Positions 1-8,904 of a stretch of 64,000 bases of DNA are shown in pieces. A model generated the notes under the pieces. That model was not told the origin of the DNA. It saw only the letters and a list, made by a program, of their open reading frames with translations, and did not search any database. Source of the stretch: Anaerobiospirillum sp. NML120449 (GTDB lineage Bacteria > Pseudomonadota > Gammaproteobacteria > Enterobacterales > Succinivibrionaceae); NCBI RefSeq assembly GCF_023051105.1, contig NZ_JALKIL010000019.1, positions 1 through 64,000 of the forward strand, read 5' to 3'. The first letter of the stretch is position 1, and each line of letters begins with the position of its first letter. The position numbers were made by a program, and so were the translations under genes.

Positions 1-66
1 GGATGGCTTAACCTGAATATGCTTAACGCCCAATACGAAGCAAAACTGGGCGGTAACAATGGTTGA
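1..66 (+). CDS. C-terminal end of a group II intron-encoded protein (partial)
   Basis: The first 21 codons are open in frame 1 and end at a TGA at 64-66; the 5' part lies outside the window. The visible tail reads GWLNLNMLNAQYEAKLGGNNG. It is too short to identify by itself. It is called the end of an intron-encoded reverse transcriptase/maturase because a group II intron domain V begins two bases after the stop codon, which is the usual arrangement (protein in domain IV, catalytic domain V just after). This is inference from context. Confidence 0.55.
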   Translation, partial: GWLNLNMLNAQYEAKLGGNNG

Positions 67-67
67 A

Positions 68-126
68 ACCGCCGTATACGGACCCGTACGTACGGTGGTG
101 TGAGAGGGGAACCACCCCTACTCGAT
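68..126 (+). ncRNA. Group II intron domains V and VI (3' end of intron)
   Basis: Bases 68-76 (ACCGCCGTA) pair with 91-99 (TACGGTGGT) over nine pairs including one G-U. A two-base CG bulge lies at 89-90, and an upper stem TACG/CGTA is capped by a four-base loop. This is the domain V layout, with a CGC triad at 70-72. Downstream, 104-109 pairs with 117-123 around an unpaired A at 120, which fits the domain VI branch point. An intron 3' end near 126 (...GAT) is inferred from the usual distance to the branch A and the AY ending. Confidence 0.8.
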
Positions 127-975
127 TGATGCCAAGTGGGGTGAGTGGTGGTAACCGGGATGTGACATAAATTTTTGTCCGATTATGATCCTTGTCATAA
201 GCATGTCTCCAACGTATGTTGTATGGGCATTTTATGGGAATCTGTCCCGGTTTTCCGGCTTTTGAAGAGTATTTGTAAACAAGTGTAAATAATTCAGGAG
301 CCGTCTCACAATTTTGTTAATTTCCTGTGAATTTTTATCATCACTGTACTAACCTAGAACGAGTGCATCAGTTTCTTTGCCTCCTGCCTTATTCAGTCAG
401 TGTTACTGATTTATACAGTCTGTGTTTCCGATTGATACAGTCTGTGTGACTGATAACTGGCAGGTTGAACTGATGGCAAAGGCGCATCTGACGCCCTGAA
501 AATGCTTTCCTGGCTCTTTATTAATGACACGACTGGACCGTGGAGGCCTGTCTGTTATAGAAATATCTCCGGATCGTATCTCGACCACACCGTGCACGTG
601 CCCTTTTCCCGGGAGCCTTGCCTGATACATGGGGATGATGCCTTAACCTGCGGTATTGCTCCTTTGAGCCTTAAGGCTCACAGGCTGTTTTGCAATGCCC
701 GTCGGGAAAGAATTACCTCGATCACATGCTGTTTGTATGCTTTATCTTTCTCAGGTCTTACTGGTCTGACTCATTTTCCCTCTGTTCTGACTCCTTACTT
801 TGCATTGAGGGAAAGTGTAAGCAACAGTCGGTATGTAGCCTGATGCCCGCTACTTTAAGGCCATGAGTTCATGGGCTTTTGCCGGTCTGAAGGTGCTCTT
901 ATCTACAGGGCTGATGATGCGGCCTGACCCTGACAAGGTCAGGTACACGACTTAGATATATCAGAGGACAAGTCT
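127..975. other. Intergenic region upstream of the sulfatase
   Basis: About 850 bases without a supportable gene. The first part would be the 3' exon side of the intron insertion; the target gene cannot be recognised. The stretch around 390-445 has repeated short T-rich elements (gtgttactgatt, ctgtgtttccgatt, ctgtgtgactgat). No clear promoter was identified. Confidence 0.5.
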
Positions 976-2637
976 GTGAAGAATCTGAAACTTTCCGCAA
1001 CTGCAGTGGCAGTGGGCGTAGCCCTTTCCTCTTTTGGCTCTGCAGCCTTTGCTGCTGACAACGGCAAGGCAACCGCTACCAATGTAGCTTTTGCTGACTT
1101 CACTCCTGTTGAATACACCACCAAAGAAAAGCCAAATGTCATCGTGATTACCATGGATGACCTCGGCTACGGTCAGCTTCCATACGATGAGACCTCATTC
1201 GATCCTAAGACCATGGAAAACCGCGAGCAGGTTGCCACTTTCAAGATCGATCCTCAGAAGGCCATTGAAGCAGCCCGTAACTCCACTCCTACACTGCGTT
1301 CCTTAATGGACGACGGCGTACGTCTGTCTCAGGGCTATGTTGCTCATGCCATGTCCGGCCCATCTCGTGCCGCCATCATGACCGCCCGTCAGCCATCACG
1401 CTATGGTGTATACGGTAATACTGACTCCCAGGACGGTATTCCAACATCAGAGACCTTCCTGCCAGAGCTTTTCCAGAATTACGGCTACTACACTGCCTGT
1501 GTGGGCAAGTGGCATCTGTCCAAGATTACCAATATTCCAGTTCCTGAAGAGCAGCAGACCCGTGACTACCATGACAATTTCGTCACCTATGGCGACGAGC
1601 CTGGTCAGCCACAAAATCGCGGCTTCACTTACTTCTTTGGCTTCCATCCAGCTGGCACTGCCTATTACAACTCACCTGCTCTCTTTGAAAACCGTGAGCA
1701 TGTAAAGGCTGAGGGCTATATCTCCGACCAGCTCACTGAAGCTGCCATCAAGGCAGTAAACCGCGCTGATGCCATTGATCAGCCATTTATGCTCTATCTG
1801 GCCTACAGCGCTCCTCACCTTCCAAATGACGTAGCTGCTCCTGATGTTTATCAGAGCAAGTTCAACACCGGATCCAAGACTGCTGACAACTACTATGCCT
1901 CTGTCTACTCTGTAGACCAGGGTGTAAAGCGTCTGCTTGAGCAGCTGGACAAGAACGGTCAGCTGGACAACACCTTAATCTTCTTTACCTCTGACAACGG
2001 TGCTGTTATTGACGGTCCTCTGCCATTAAATGGCGCTCAGGCCGGCTACAAGTCCCTGACTTATCCTGGTGGTGTTCACACCCCTATGTTCATGTACTGG
2101 AAGGGCAAGCTCAAGACCGGCAAGTACGACAAGCTCGTATCTGCCATGGACTTCTACCCAACAGCTCTGGATGCTGCCGGCATTCCTGTTCCAGAGGACC
2201 TCAAGCTTGACGGCGTATCCTTACTGCCATACGTAAACGGCAAGAATAAGGGCAACCCTCACGAAGCTCTGGTATGGCTGACTTCATTTTCACACTGGTT
2301 TGACGTACGCAATATTCCATTCTGGGATAACTACCACAAGTACGTACGCTTTGAGTCAGACCACTATCCTCATAACCCTAACACTGAGAACTTAAGCGAG
2401 TTTACCTACACTGTTCGTACCAACGACTATCAGCTTATCTATACCGCTGAGGATAATGCTACCCGTCTGTACGATCTGCGTGACCTCCAGCTCAAGAACG
2501 ATCTCACCATGGACAAGCCTCAGGTTGTTGAGCAGCTCAAGAAGATTGCCCGTGATCGTCTCAATGAGTCAGTGGCACCTTTAAACCAGATTAACCAGCC
2601 TAAGTATCAGAAGATTGTTGATGCCTTAGCCAGGTAA
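976..2637 (+). CDS. Exported serine-type sulfatase (arylsulfatase family)
   Basis: This 553-residue protein should hydrolyse sulfate esters in the periplasm. The GTG start at 976 follows a GAGG ribosome site. Residues 1-26 form a signal peptide ending AFA. The alkaline-phosphatase-like sulfatase fold shows a metal-binding MDDLGYG (60-66), the active-site signature SGPSRAAIMTARQPSRYG (127-144) and a later SDNG metal ligand. The modified residue is Ser127 (S-x-P-S-R), not Cys, so formylglycine formation must use an anaerobic radical-SAM maturase rather than the oxygen-dependent enzyme. Such a maturase is encoded next downstream. The natural substrate cannot be read from the sequence; in gut and rumen bacteria such enzymes act on sulfated glycans or small aryl sulfates. 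Confidence 0.93.
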   Translation: MKNLKLSATAVAVGVALSSFGSAAFAADNGKATATNVAFADFTPVEYTTKEKPNVIVITMDDLGYGQLPYDETSFDPKTMENREQVATFKIDPQKAIEAARNSTPTLRSLMDDGVRLSQGYVAHAMSGPSRAAIMTARQPSRYGVYGNTDSQDGIPTSETFLPELFQNYGYYTACVGKWHLSKITNIPVPEEQQTRDYHDNFVTYGDEPGQPQNRGFTYFFGFHPAGTAYYNSPALFENREHVKAEGYISDQLTEAAIKAVNRADAIDQPFMLYLAYSAPHLPNDVAAPDVYQSKFNTGSKTADNYYASVYSVDQGVKRLLEQLDKNGQLDNTLIFFTSDNGAVIDGPLPLNGAQAGYKSLTYPGGVHTPMFMYWKGKLKTGKYDKLVSAMDFYPTALDAAGIPVPEDLKLDGVSLLPYVNGKNKGNPHEALVWLTSFSHWFDVRNIPFWDNYHKYVRFESDHYPHNPNTENLSEFTYTVRTNDYQLIYTAEDNATRLYDLRDLQLKNDLTMDKPQVVEQLKKIARDRLNESVAPLNQINQPKYQKIVDALAR

Positions 2638-3156
2638 CAGGCGCACAGTCAGGTCTGTCAGCTCTACAGAGCGCAGACAGACCAGTTTGGCAGGTGATGG
2701 CAGTGCTGATGGACTTACCAGATAGCATGGCCCACCATACCTGCTCCCATGCCGGGCCGATGTTAGGCTGATGCGTAACGGAAACCCGGCTTTTCTGTAA
2801 TATGAGAGTTCAGGGCCGACCGTCCCGCCGCCTTTGGCGCTACGGCGCCATCGCGCCTGCCAGGCAGGCTGCGTCAGGTCACAGCCTGCAGCCAGGCGCT
2901 GCCTGACGCAGCCTGACGGCGGAGCTGTCGGCCCTGAATTTTTATCATGCACTGGTGCTGCCCCTGCAGCTCTCTGCTGCAGGACAGTGGACAGTGCACT
3001 TGCCTTAAGCCTGGGATGACAGTTGTCAGCTGTCAGCAGCAGGCTGTCTTGTTTTTCGGGATCTGACTTTAAGATGGAGCTGTGGCCGCAGGGGCTGCAG
3101 CTGTAGCCGCATCAGCGGCCGCTGCTTCTGTCTGTGCCTTAATACTGGGATTGCCC
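2638..3156. other. GC-rich spacer with a large inverted-repeat structure (2809-2938)
   Basis: The outer arms TTCAGGGCCGAC (2809-2820) and GTCGGCCCTGAA (2927-2938) are perfectly complementary. Just inside, CCGCCG (2825-2830) matches CGGCGG (2917-2922). Further in, CTGCGTCAGG (2869-2878) pairs with CCTGACGCAG (2902-2911), with small GGCGC/GCGCC and GCCTG/CAGGC hairpins between. The whole could fold as a branched RNA of about 130 nucleotides between the sulfatase and its maturase. There is no T-run at its end, so it is not a standard terminator. Confidence 0.6.
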
Positions 3157-4419
3157 ATGCATTTCACTATCAAACCGGTTTCTTTTACCTGTAATCTTGA
3201 CTGTGCTTACTGCTTTTATCTGCCTAAGGGTGAAGAGCAGGGCATGCTTCATAAGGGCATTATGAGTGATGAGGTGCTGGAGGCCTTTATTCCCCGCTAT
3301 ATCAGGGACTGTCCGTCAGATCATGTGCTCTTTACATGGCAGGGTGGTGAGCCTTTGCTGGCTGGCAGAAAGTTTTTTGAAAAGGCTTTTGCCATTCAGA
3401 GTCAGTATGCCGAGGGCAAGGTTATTGAAAATGCCGTACAGACCAATGCCACGCTGATTGATGACCAGTGGTGTGAGCTCTTCAAAAAGCATAAGGTGCT
3501 CCTTGGAGTCTCCATAGACGGTCCGGCTCTTCTTCATGACCAGTACCGCAAGGGCAGGGATGGATCGGGATCTCATGAGCAGGTAGTCAGGGGCATTGAG
3601 CTGCTCAAAAAGCATGACATACCTTTTAACACGCTTACCTGTATCAGTCAGAGCAACTGTGATCACCCTCTTGAGGTTTACAATTTCCTCAAGGAGCTGG
3701 GCTCAACCTTCATGCAGTTTTCCGAGGTTGTGGAGACTACTCCTGAAAACAGCGATTTTGACAATATTGCTCCTGCCTATGAGACCAGGGGATTTTCCAT
3801 CAGACCTGCTGCCTACGGCACCTTTATGTCAGCCATTTTCAATGAGTGGATAGAAAAGGACATTGGCAAAATTGTAGTCCGCCAGTTTGAAAGCATTATT
3901 TCCCGTACCCTTGGGATGGGACATCACTCCTGTGTCTTTGAAAACCGCTGTCCGGACAACTTTGTCCTGGAGGCCAACGGTGATATTTACGAGTGTGATC
4001 AGGCTGTCTATCCCAGGTACCGCCTTGCCAATATACTCGATATTGCCAGAGCCGCTGAACTCAAACCTCTGAACTGTAAGGTCAATGGCCAGAGCCAGGC
4101 TCCTCAGACTGAAAGTGACCAGCTGTACTCTTTAAAGCCGCTTAAAGCCTCACGACTGAGCGCCCATAAGCTCAATCTGAGCAGCGACTGCAGTCAGTGC
4201 CCTTATCTGCAGCTGTGCAATGGAGGCTGCATCAAACACCGCATTGATCTAACTGGTGGAGCTCCAAAGACCTATTTCTGCGAGGGTTACAAAATTCTGT
4301 TCAAGGCCATGGTTCCATATCTCAATACCATGGTTTACCTTGAGGACAACAAGGCCCCTTATACAGCCGTCAAGGACCTCGTCCCGCAAATCCGCGCCTC
4401 CCTGGCCGACGGCCAGTAG
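3157..4419 (+). CDS. Anaerobic sulfatase-maturating enzyme (radical SAM, SPASM)
   Basis: This 420-residue enzyme should oxidise the active-site serine of the upstream sulfatase to formylglycine, using S-adenosylmethionine and iron-sulfur clusters in the cytoplasm. With the start at ATG 3157 the protein begins MHFTIKPVSF, matching the family, and carries the radical SAM motif CNLDCAYC at residues 12-19. An upstream in-frame GTG at 3082 would add an Ala-rich tail not typical of the family. The C-terminal auxiliary-cluster cysteines are visible: CVFENRCP, then IYECDQ, then CSQCPYLQLCNGGC, then YFCEGYK. A conserved IDGP segment lies in the middle. The 0.5 kb spacer leaves open whether it is co-transcribed with the sulfatase. 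Confidence 0.93.
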   Translation: MHFTIKPVSFTCNLDCAYCFYLPKGEEQGMLHKGIMSDEVLEAFIPRYIRDCPSDHVLFTWQGGEPLLAGRKFFEKAFAIQSQYAEGKVIENAVQTNATLIDDQWCELFKKHKVLLGVSIDGPALLHDQYRKGRDGSGSHEQVVRGIELLKKHDIPFNTLTCISQSNCDHPLEVYNFLKELGSTFMQFSEVVETTPENSDFDNIAPAYETRGFSIRPAAYGTFMSAIFNEWIEKDIGKIVVRQFESIISRTLGMGHHSCVFENRCPDNFVLEANGDIYECDQAVYPRYRLANILDIARAAELKPLNCKVNGQSQAPQTESDQLYSLKPLKASRLSAHKLNLSSDCSQCPYLQLCNGGCIKHRIDLTGGAPKTYFCEGYKILFKAMVPYLNTMVYLEDNKAPYTAVKDLVPQIRASLADGQ

Positions 4420-4934
4420 CGCATACCCCATGCCGCCATGCCGCCATGCCGCCAGGCTGCCGGTGCCTGAGCATGGCTGATCCACCAGCGGCCTGGCCAT
4501 GGCTGCGCCCAATGCCGGGCCGGACTGTGGCCAGCCAGCCACCTCGCTGTGTGAGCCTGCACGGCTGTATGACAGCGTGCTCCGTATCAGATATGCCCGT
4601 CTATAGTGCACAGACCATGCACTGTGCAGTGATTATTAGTCCACCTGATACAATGGCTCTATTCAGCTCATTATGATGACCTGGTATATACCTGTTCTTT
4701 ATGTGCCTTGAGGAGAGTATGTCTGCGCATGAGCAGACAGTTATCAGTGTTCTCGGCGCGGCTTGAGCACCAGGCTTGCAGATACTGATAGACGGCTGTG
4801 GCTTTGCCATGCACACAGTGTGCATGAGTACCGGCAAAAGGTCTTATCTCTTTATTATATTGAGGCTTCCACTCAGGACCCGTCACATTAACTGTTAATT
4901 GGTCCGACTTTTCACTAAAAATGCGAGGTTTAAC
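4420..4934. other. Intergenic region before the microproteins
   Basis: There is a short GCCGCCAT triplet repeat at 4431-4453 and GC-rich sequence to about 4600, then a more AT-rich stretch. The last 40 bases form the leader shared with the second microprotein. No other gene is supported. Confidence 0.5.
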
Positions 4935-5048
4935 ATGAGCGAGCAGAATAACGGAGGCAAGTCTCCGCCACCAGATAATAAGCGAGTTGTACTGGCTTTC
5001 ATCCTTGCAGCTCTGGCAGGTGCTATTGTTGCCTTTACCTTTTTCTAA
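4935..5048 (+). CDS. 37-residue single-pass membrane microprotein, copy 1
   Basis: The reading frame encodes MSEQNNGGKSPPPDNK followed by RVVLAFILAALAGAIVAFTFF. The polar N-terminus and one hydrophobic segment (residues 18-37) suggest a single-pass inner-membrane microprotein, N-terminus in the cytoplasm because of the K/R next to the membrane segment. The gene is preceded by cgaggtttaac, identical to the leader of the second copy 400 bases downstream. Conservation of start region, length and architecture between the two copies supports real translation. The function is unknown. Confidence 0.75.
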   Translation: MSEQNNGGKSPPPDNKRVVLAFILAALAGAIVAFTFF

Positions 5049-5118
5049 AGAGCTTTGGCCAGCATGGCCTGAGCCATGGCCGGCAAAGAATCACAATCTG
5101 GCTTGAGCACCTGGCAGG

Positions 5119-5220
5119 CATAAACGCCAGCCGGCTTGTGCACCATGGCCGGCATAAATGCCTGCCGGCTTGTGCACCATGGCCGGCATAAACGTCTGTC
5201 GGCATTAGCCTTGGCCTGCA
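5119..5220. repeat. 34-bp tandem repeat, three copies
   Basis: The unit starts CATAAACGCC and runs through CCGGCTTGTGCACCATGG. Copies begin at 5119, 5153 and 5187; the last is degenerate. The array fills the spacer between the two microprotein genes. Confidence 0.75.
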
Positions 5221-5342
5221 TAAACGCCAGCCTCATGGTCAGTACAGCGTGTATTAGGGCTGGCTGATTGAGCTTCTTTCAGGATTTATTTCAGGATCTG
5301 TTACTATAATTCTTTTCTTTCACTCAAATTACGAGGTTTAAC

Positions 5343-5456
5343 ATGAGCGAGCAGAACAGCGGCAGCAAGTGCCCAATCCCAAAGAAATTGCGTATTGTTC
5401 TGGCCTTCACTATTGTCTGTTTAGTAGGCTCCATTATCGCATTAGCCTTATCATAG
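5343..5456 (+). CDS. 37-residue single-pass membrane microprotein, copy 2
   Basis: The frame encodes MSEQNSGSKCPIPKK then LRIVLAFTIVCLVGSIIALALS. It has exactly the same length as copy 1, the same MSEQN start, a basic residue before the membrane segment, and the same upstream cgaggtttaac. The 3' halves have diverged while hydrophobicity is kept, which suggests selection on a membrane segment and not a recent neutral duplication. The function is unknown; possibilities include a small regulator of a membrane complex. Confidence 0.75.
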   Translation: MSEQNSGSKCPIPKKLRIVLAFTIVCLVGSIIALALS

Positions 5457-5521
5457 GCCTTGCCCGTCAGTGTCTGCTGATGTCAGCTCATCAGTATGGC
5501 CCTGTGCAGCAGCTGTAAACA

Positions 5522-5562
5522 CACAGAGCCCTGTCTTTGTCATAAAAGCAGGGCTCTGTTAA
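5522..5562 (+). terminator. Probable terminator after the microproteins
   Basis: ACAGAGCCCTG (5523-5533) pairs with CAGGGCTCTGT (5549-5559), followed by a short TTAATT. The T-run is weak. Confidence 0.5.
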
Positions 5563-5655
5563 TTCAGGCTTCACCAAAAGGACCGCTGGCTCAATAAAGC
5601 CTGCCGGCCTTGCCTGCTCTGACAGTATGTCATCCTCCCTGGCACGCCAGCAGGC

Positions 5656-5755
5656 TCGGCCTGGCCCGATCGGTATGTCGCCCATCTTGCTCGGCCTGGC
5701 TCGATCGGTATGTCGGCCTATCTTGCCCGGCTTGAGTCGATCAGTATGTCAGACC
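5656..5755. repeat. 35-36-bp imperfect tandem repeat, three copies
   Basis: Copies of TCGGCCTGGCNCGATCGGTA start at 5656, 5691 and 5727; the last is degenerate. Nothing coding is evident. Confidence 0.6.
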
Positions 5756-5756
5756 G

Positions 5757-6386
5757 GCAGGCATACTGGTATGCAGGCCAGCTGTCGGCAGGAGTATGAG
5801 CTGTCCCAGCTGCAGGGTGCAGTGCACTGCAATCACTTGCGTAGCAGCGGCCAGGCAGCTGTGACGTGCGCTTATAAAGATTTATATAAATCAATATAAC
5901 TGAGTGAAGCAAGGTTGCTCTGGCATTGCAGGCTTGATGGAACAGGGTAAGGGAGTGGCTATGAATGGGGTGGGGAAGATATTTGGATGTGGTTGGTGGT
6001 AACCTGGTGGTGCCTGCTGGCAGCTGTCCGGGGCAAATGCAGGGCCCGTAAACAAAGCGCGCCCTGAAAAGGGCGCAATACACACAGATTTAATTGGCAG
6101 GGGCTCAGGGCCCCGGGGCGCGAGCACGGAGAAAGTCATGCTCAGCCTTCATGTCTGCAACCGGGGACAAAAGCCTCCTGACTGAAGCCGCATTATGGCA
6201 GGGTTGTTCAGACACGCCGGTGTAATACCGGTAGGAAACATGCTTCAGGTCGACCGGGGCGAAGCTGTCCTTATTGTTGCAACAGGGTAGCAGCAGCGCC
6301 TGCAGTGGTCTGGAGTCTCTGGAGGTCAGCTGCTCCTGTGGTATGGGCAGCTCACACAGGGAAGGTTACTTGACAGAAATCTTTCT
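5757..6386. other. Intergenic, no gene recognised
   Basis: GC-rich to about 5870, AT-richer around 5880-5990, then GC-rich again. The segment 6040-6300 has several possible short stems but matches no RNA family known to me. Confidence 0.4.
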
Positions 6387-6474
6387 GCAGGGGCCGTATC
6401 GGGCAGGCGAAGCCTTAGTGGATGCGGCCTGCAGGGGCCGTCTCGGGCAGGCAAAGCCTCAGTGGCTGCAGCCT
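6387..6474. repeat. 44-bp direct repeat, two copies
   Basis: GCAGGGGCCGTATCGGGCAG... at 6387-6430 is followed directly by a copy at 6431-6474 with only a few differences. Confidence 0.7.
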
Positions 6475-6635
6475 GCCGGGCTGAGCCGGGCAGAGCCTGT
6501 GTTGCCGGCCTGGCTGGACCTGTAAGGGCGGGGCGGGCATGGACAGCCTTGCCGGGCCATGGGTCCCATGTAACCTGATGCTGTATCGATATTCCAGAAA
6601 TGTCAAAGGGCTCTGCCTGAAACAGCGCCCTTATG

Positions 6636-6664
6636 AAAGTAAAGAAAGGGGCCTTTGGCCCCTT
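6636..6664 (-). terminator. gapA terminator
   Basis: On the minus strand the stem AAGGGGCC/GGCCCCTT (6646-6653 with 6657-6664, three-base loop) is followed by TCTTTACTTT. It lies about 50 bases after the gapA stop. Confidence 0.8.
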
Positions 6665-6710
6665 CCTTTTGGAACTCAAAACGAGGTCCTGAAGTTATCT
6701 GAAATTCAGA

Positions 6711-8663
<1,953 letters not shown>

Positions 8664-8791
8664 CTGCGCCATGCTGTGTCCGCACTGCGGTCTGGCTGCG
8701 CCATGCTGTGTCCGCACTGCGGTCTGGCTGCGCCATGCTGTGGCCGCACTGCGGTCTGGCTGCGCCATGCTGTGGCCGCACTGTGGCCGGG
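8664..8791. repeat. 32-bp tandem repeat, four copies
   Basis: The unit CTGCGCCATGCTGTGTCCGC ACTGCGGTCTGG starts at 8664, 8696, 8728 and 8760. Copies 3 and 4 have TGTGG in place of TGTGT, and copy 4 diverges at its end. There are no spacers, so it is not a CRISPR. It lies 115 bases upstream of malQ. Confidence 0.85.
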
Positions 8792-8904
8792 ATGCGGCCG
8801 GGATGCGGCCATGCTGCGACAAGGTAAATATAAGGCTGCCGCCAGCCATGCCTGTGCCTTTTGAAGCTCAGGCGGCAGAGGCCTGGCTGTGAGGTTTATA
8901 ACAG

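Noticed and set aside
3082-3156. GTG at 3082 as start of the sulfatase maturase
   Set aside because: It would add an Ala-rich tail; the family N-terminus begins at the ATG at 3157.
6019-6300. Possible structured RNA (6S, SRP, RNase P or tmRNA)
   Set aside because: None of the diagnostic sequences of those families could be matched by eye.
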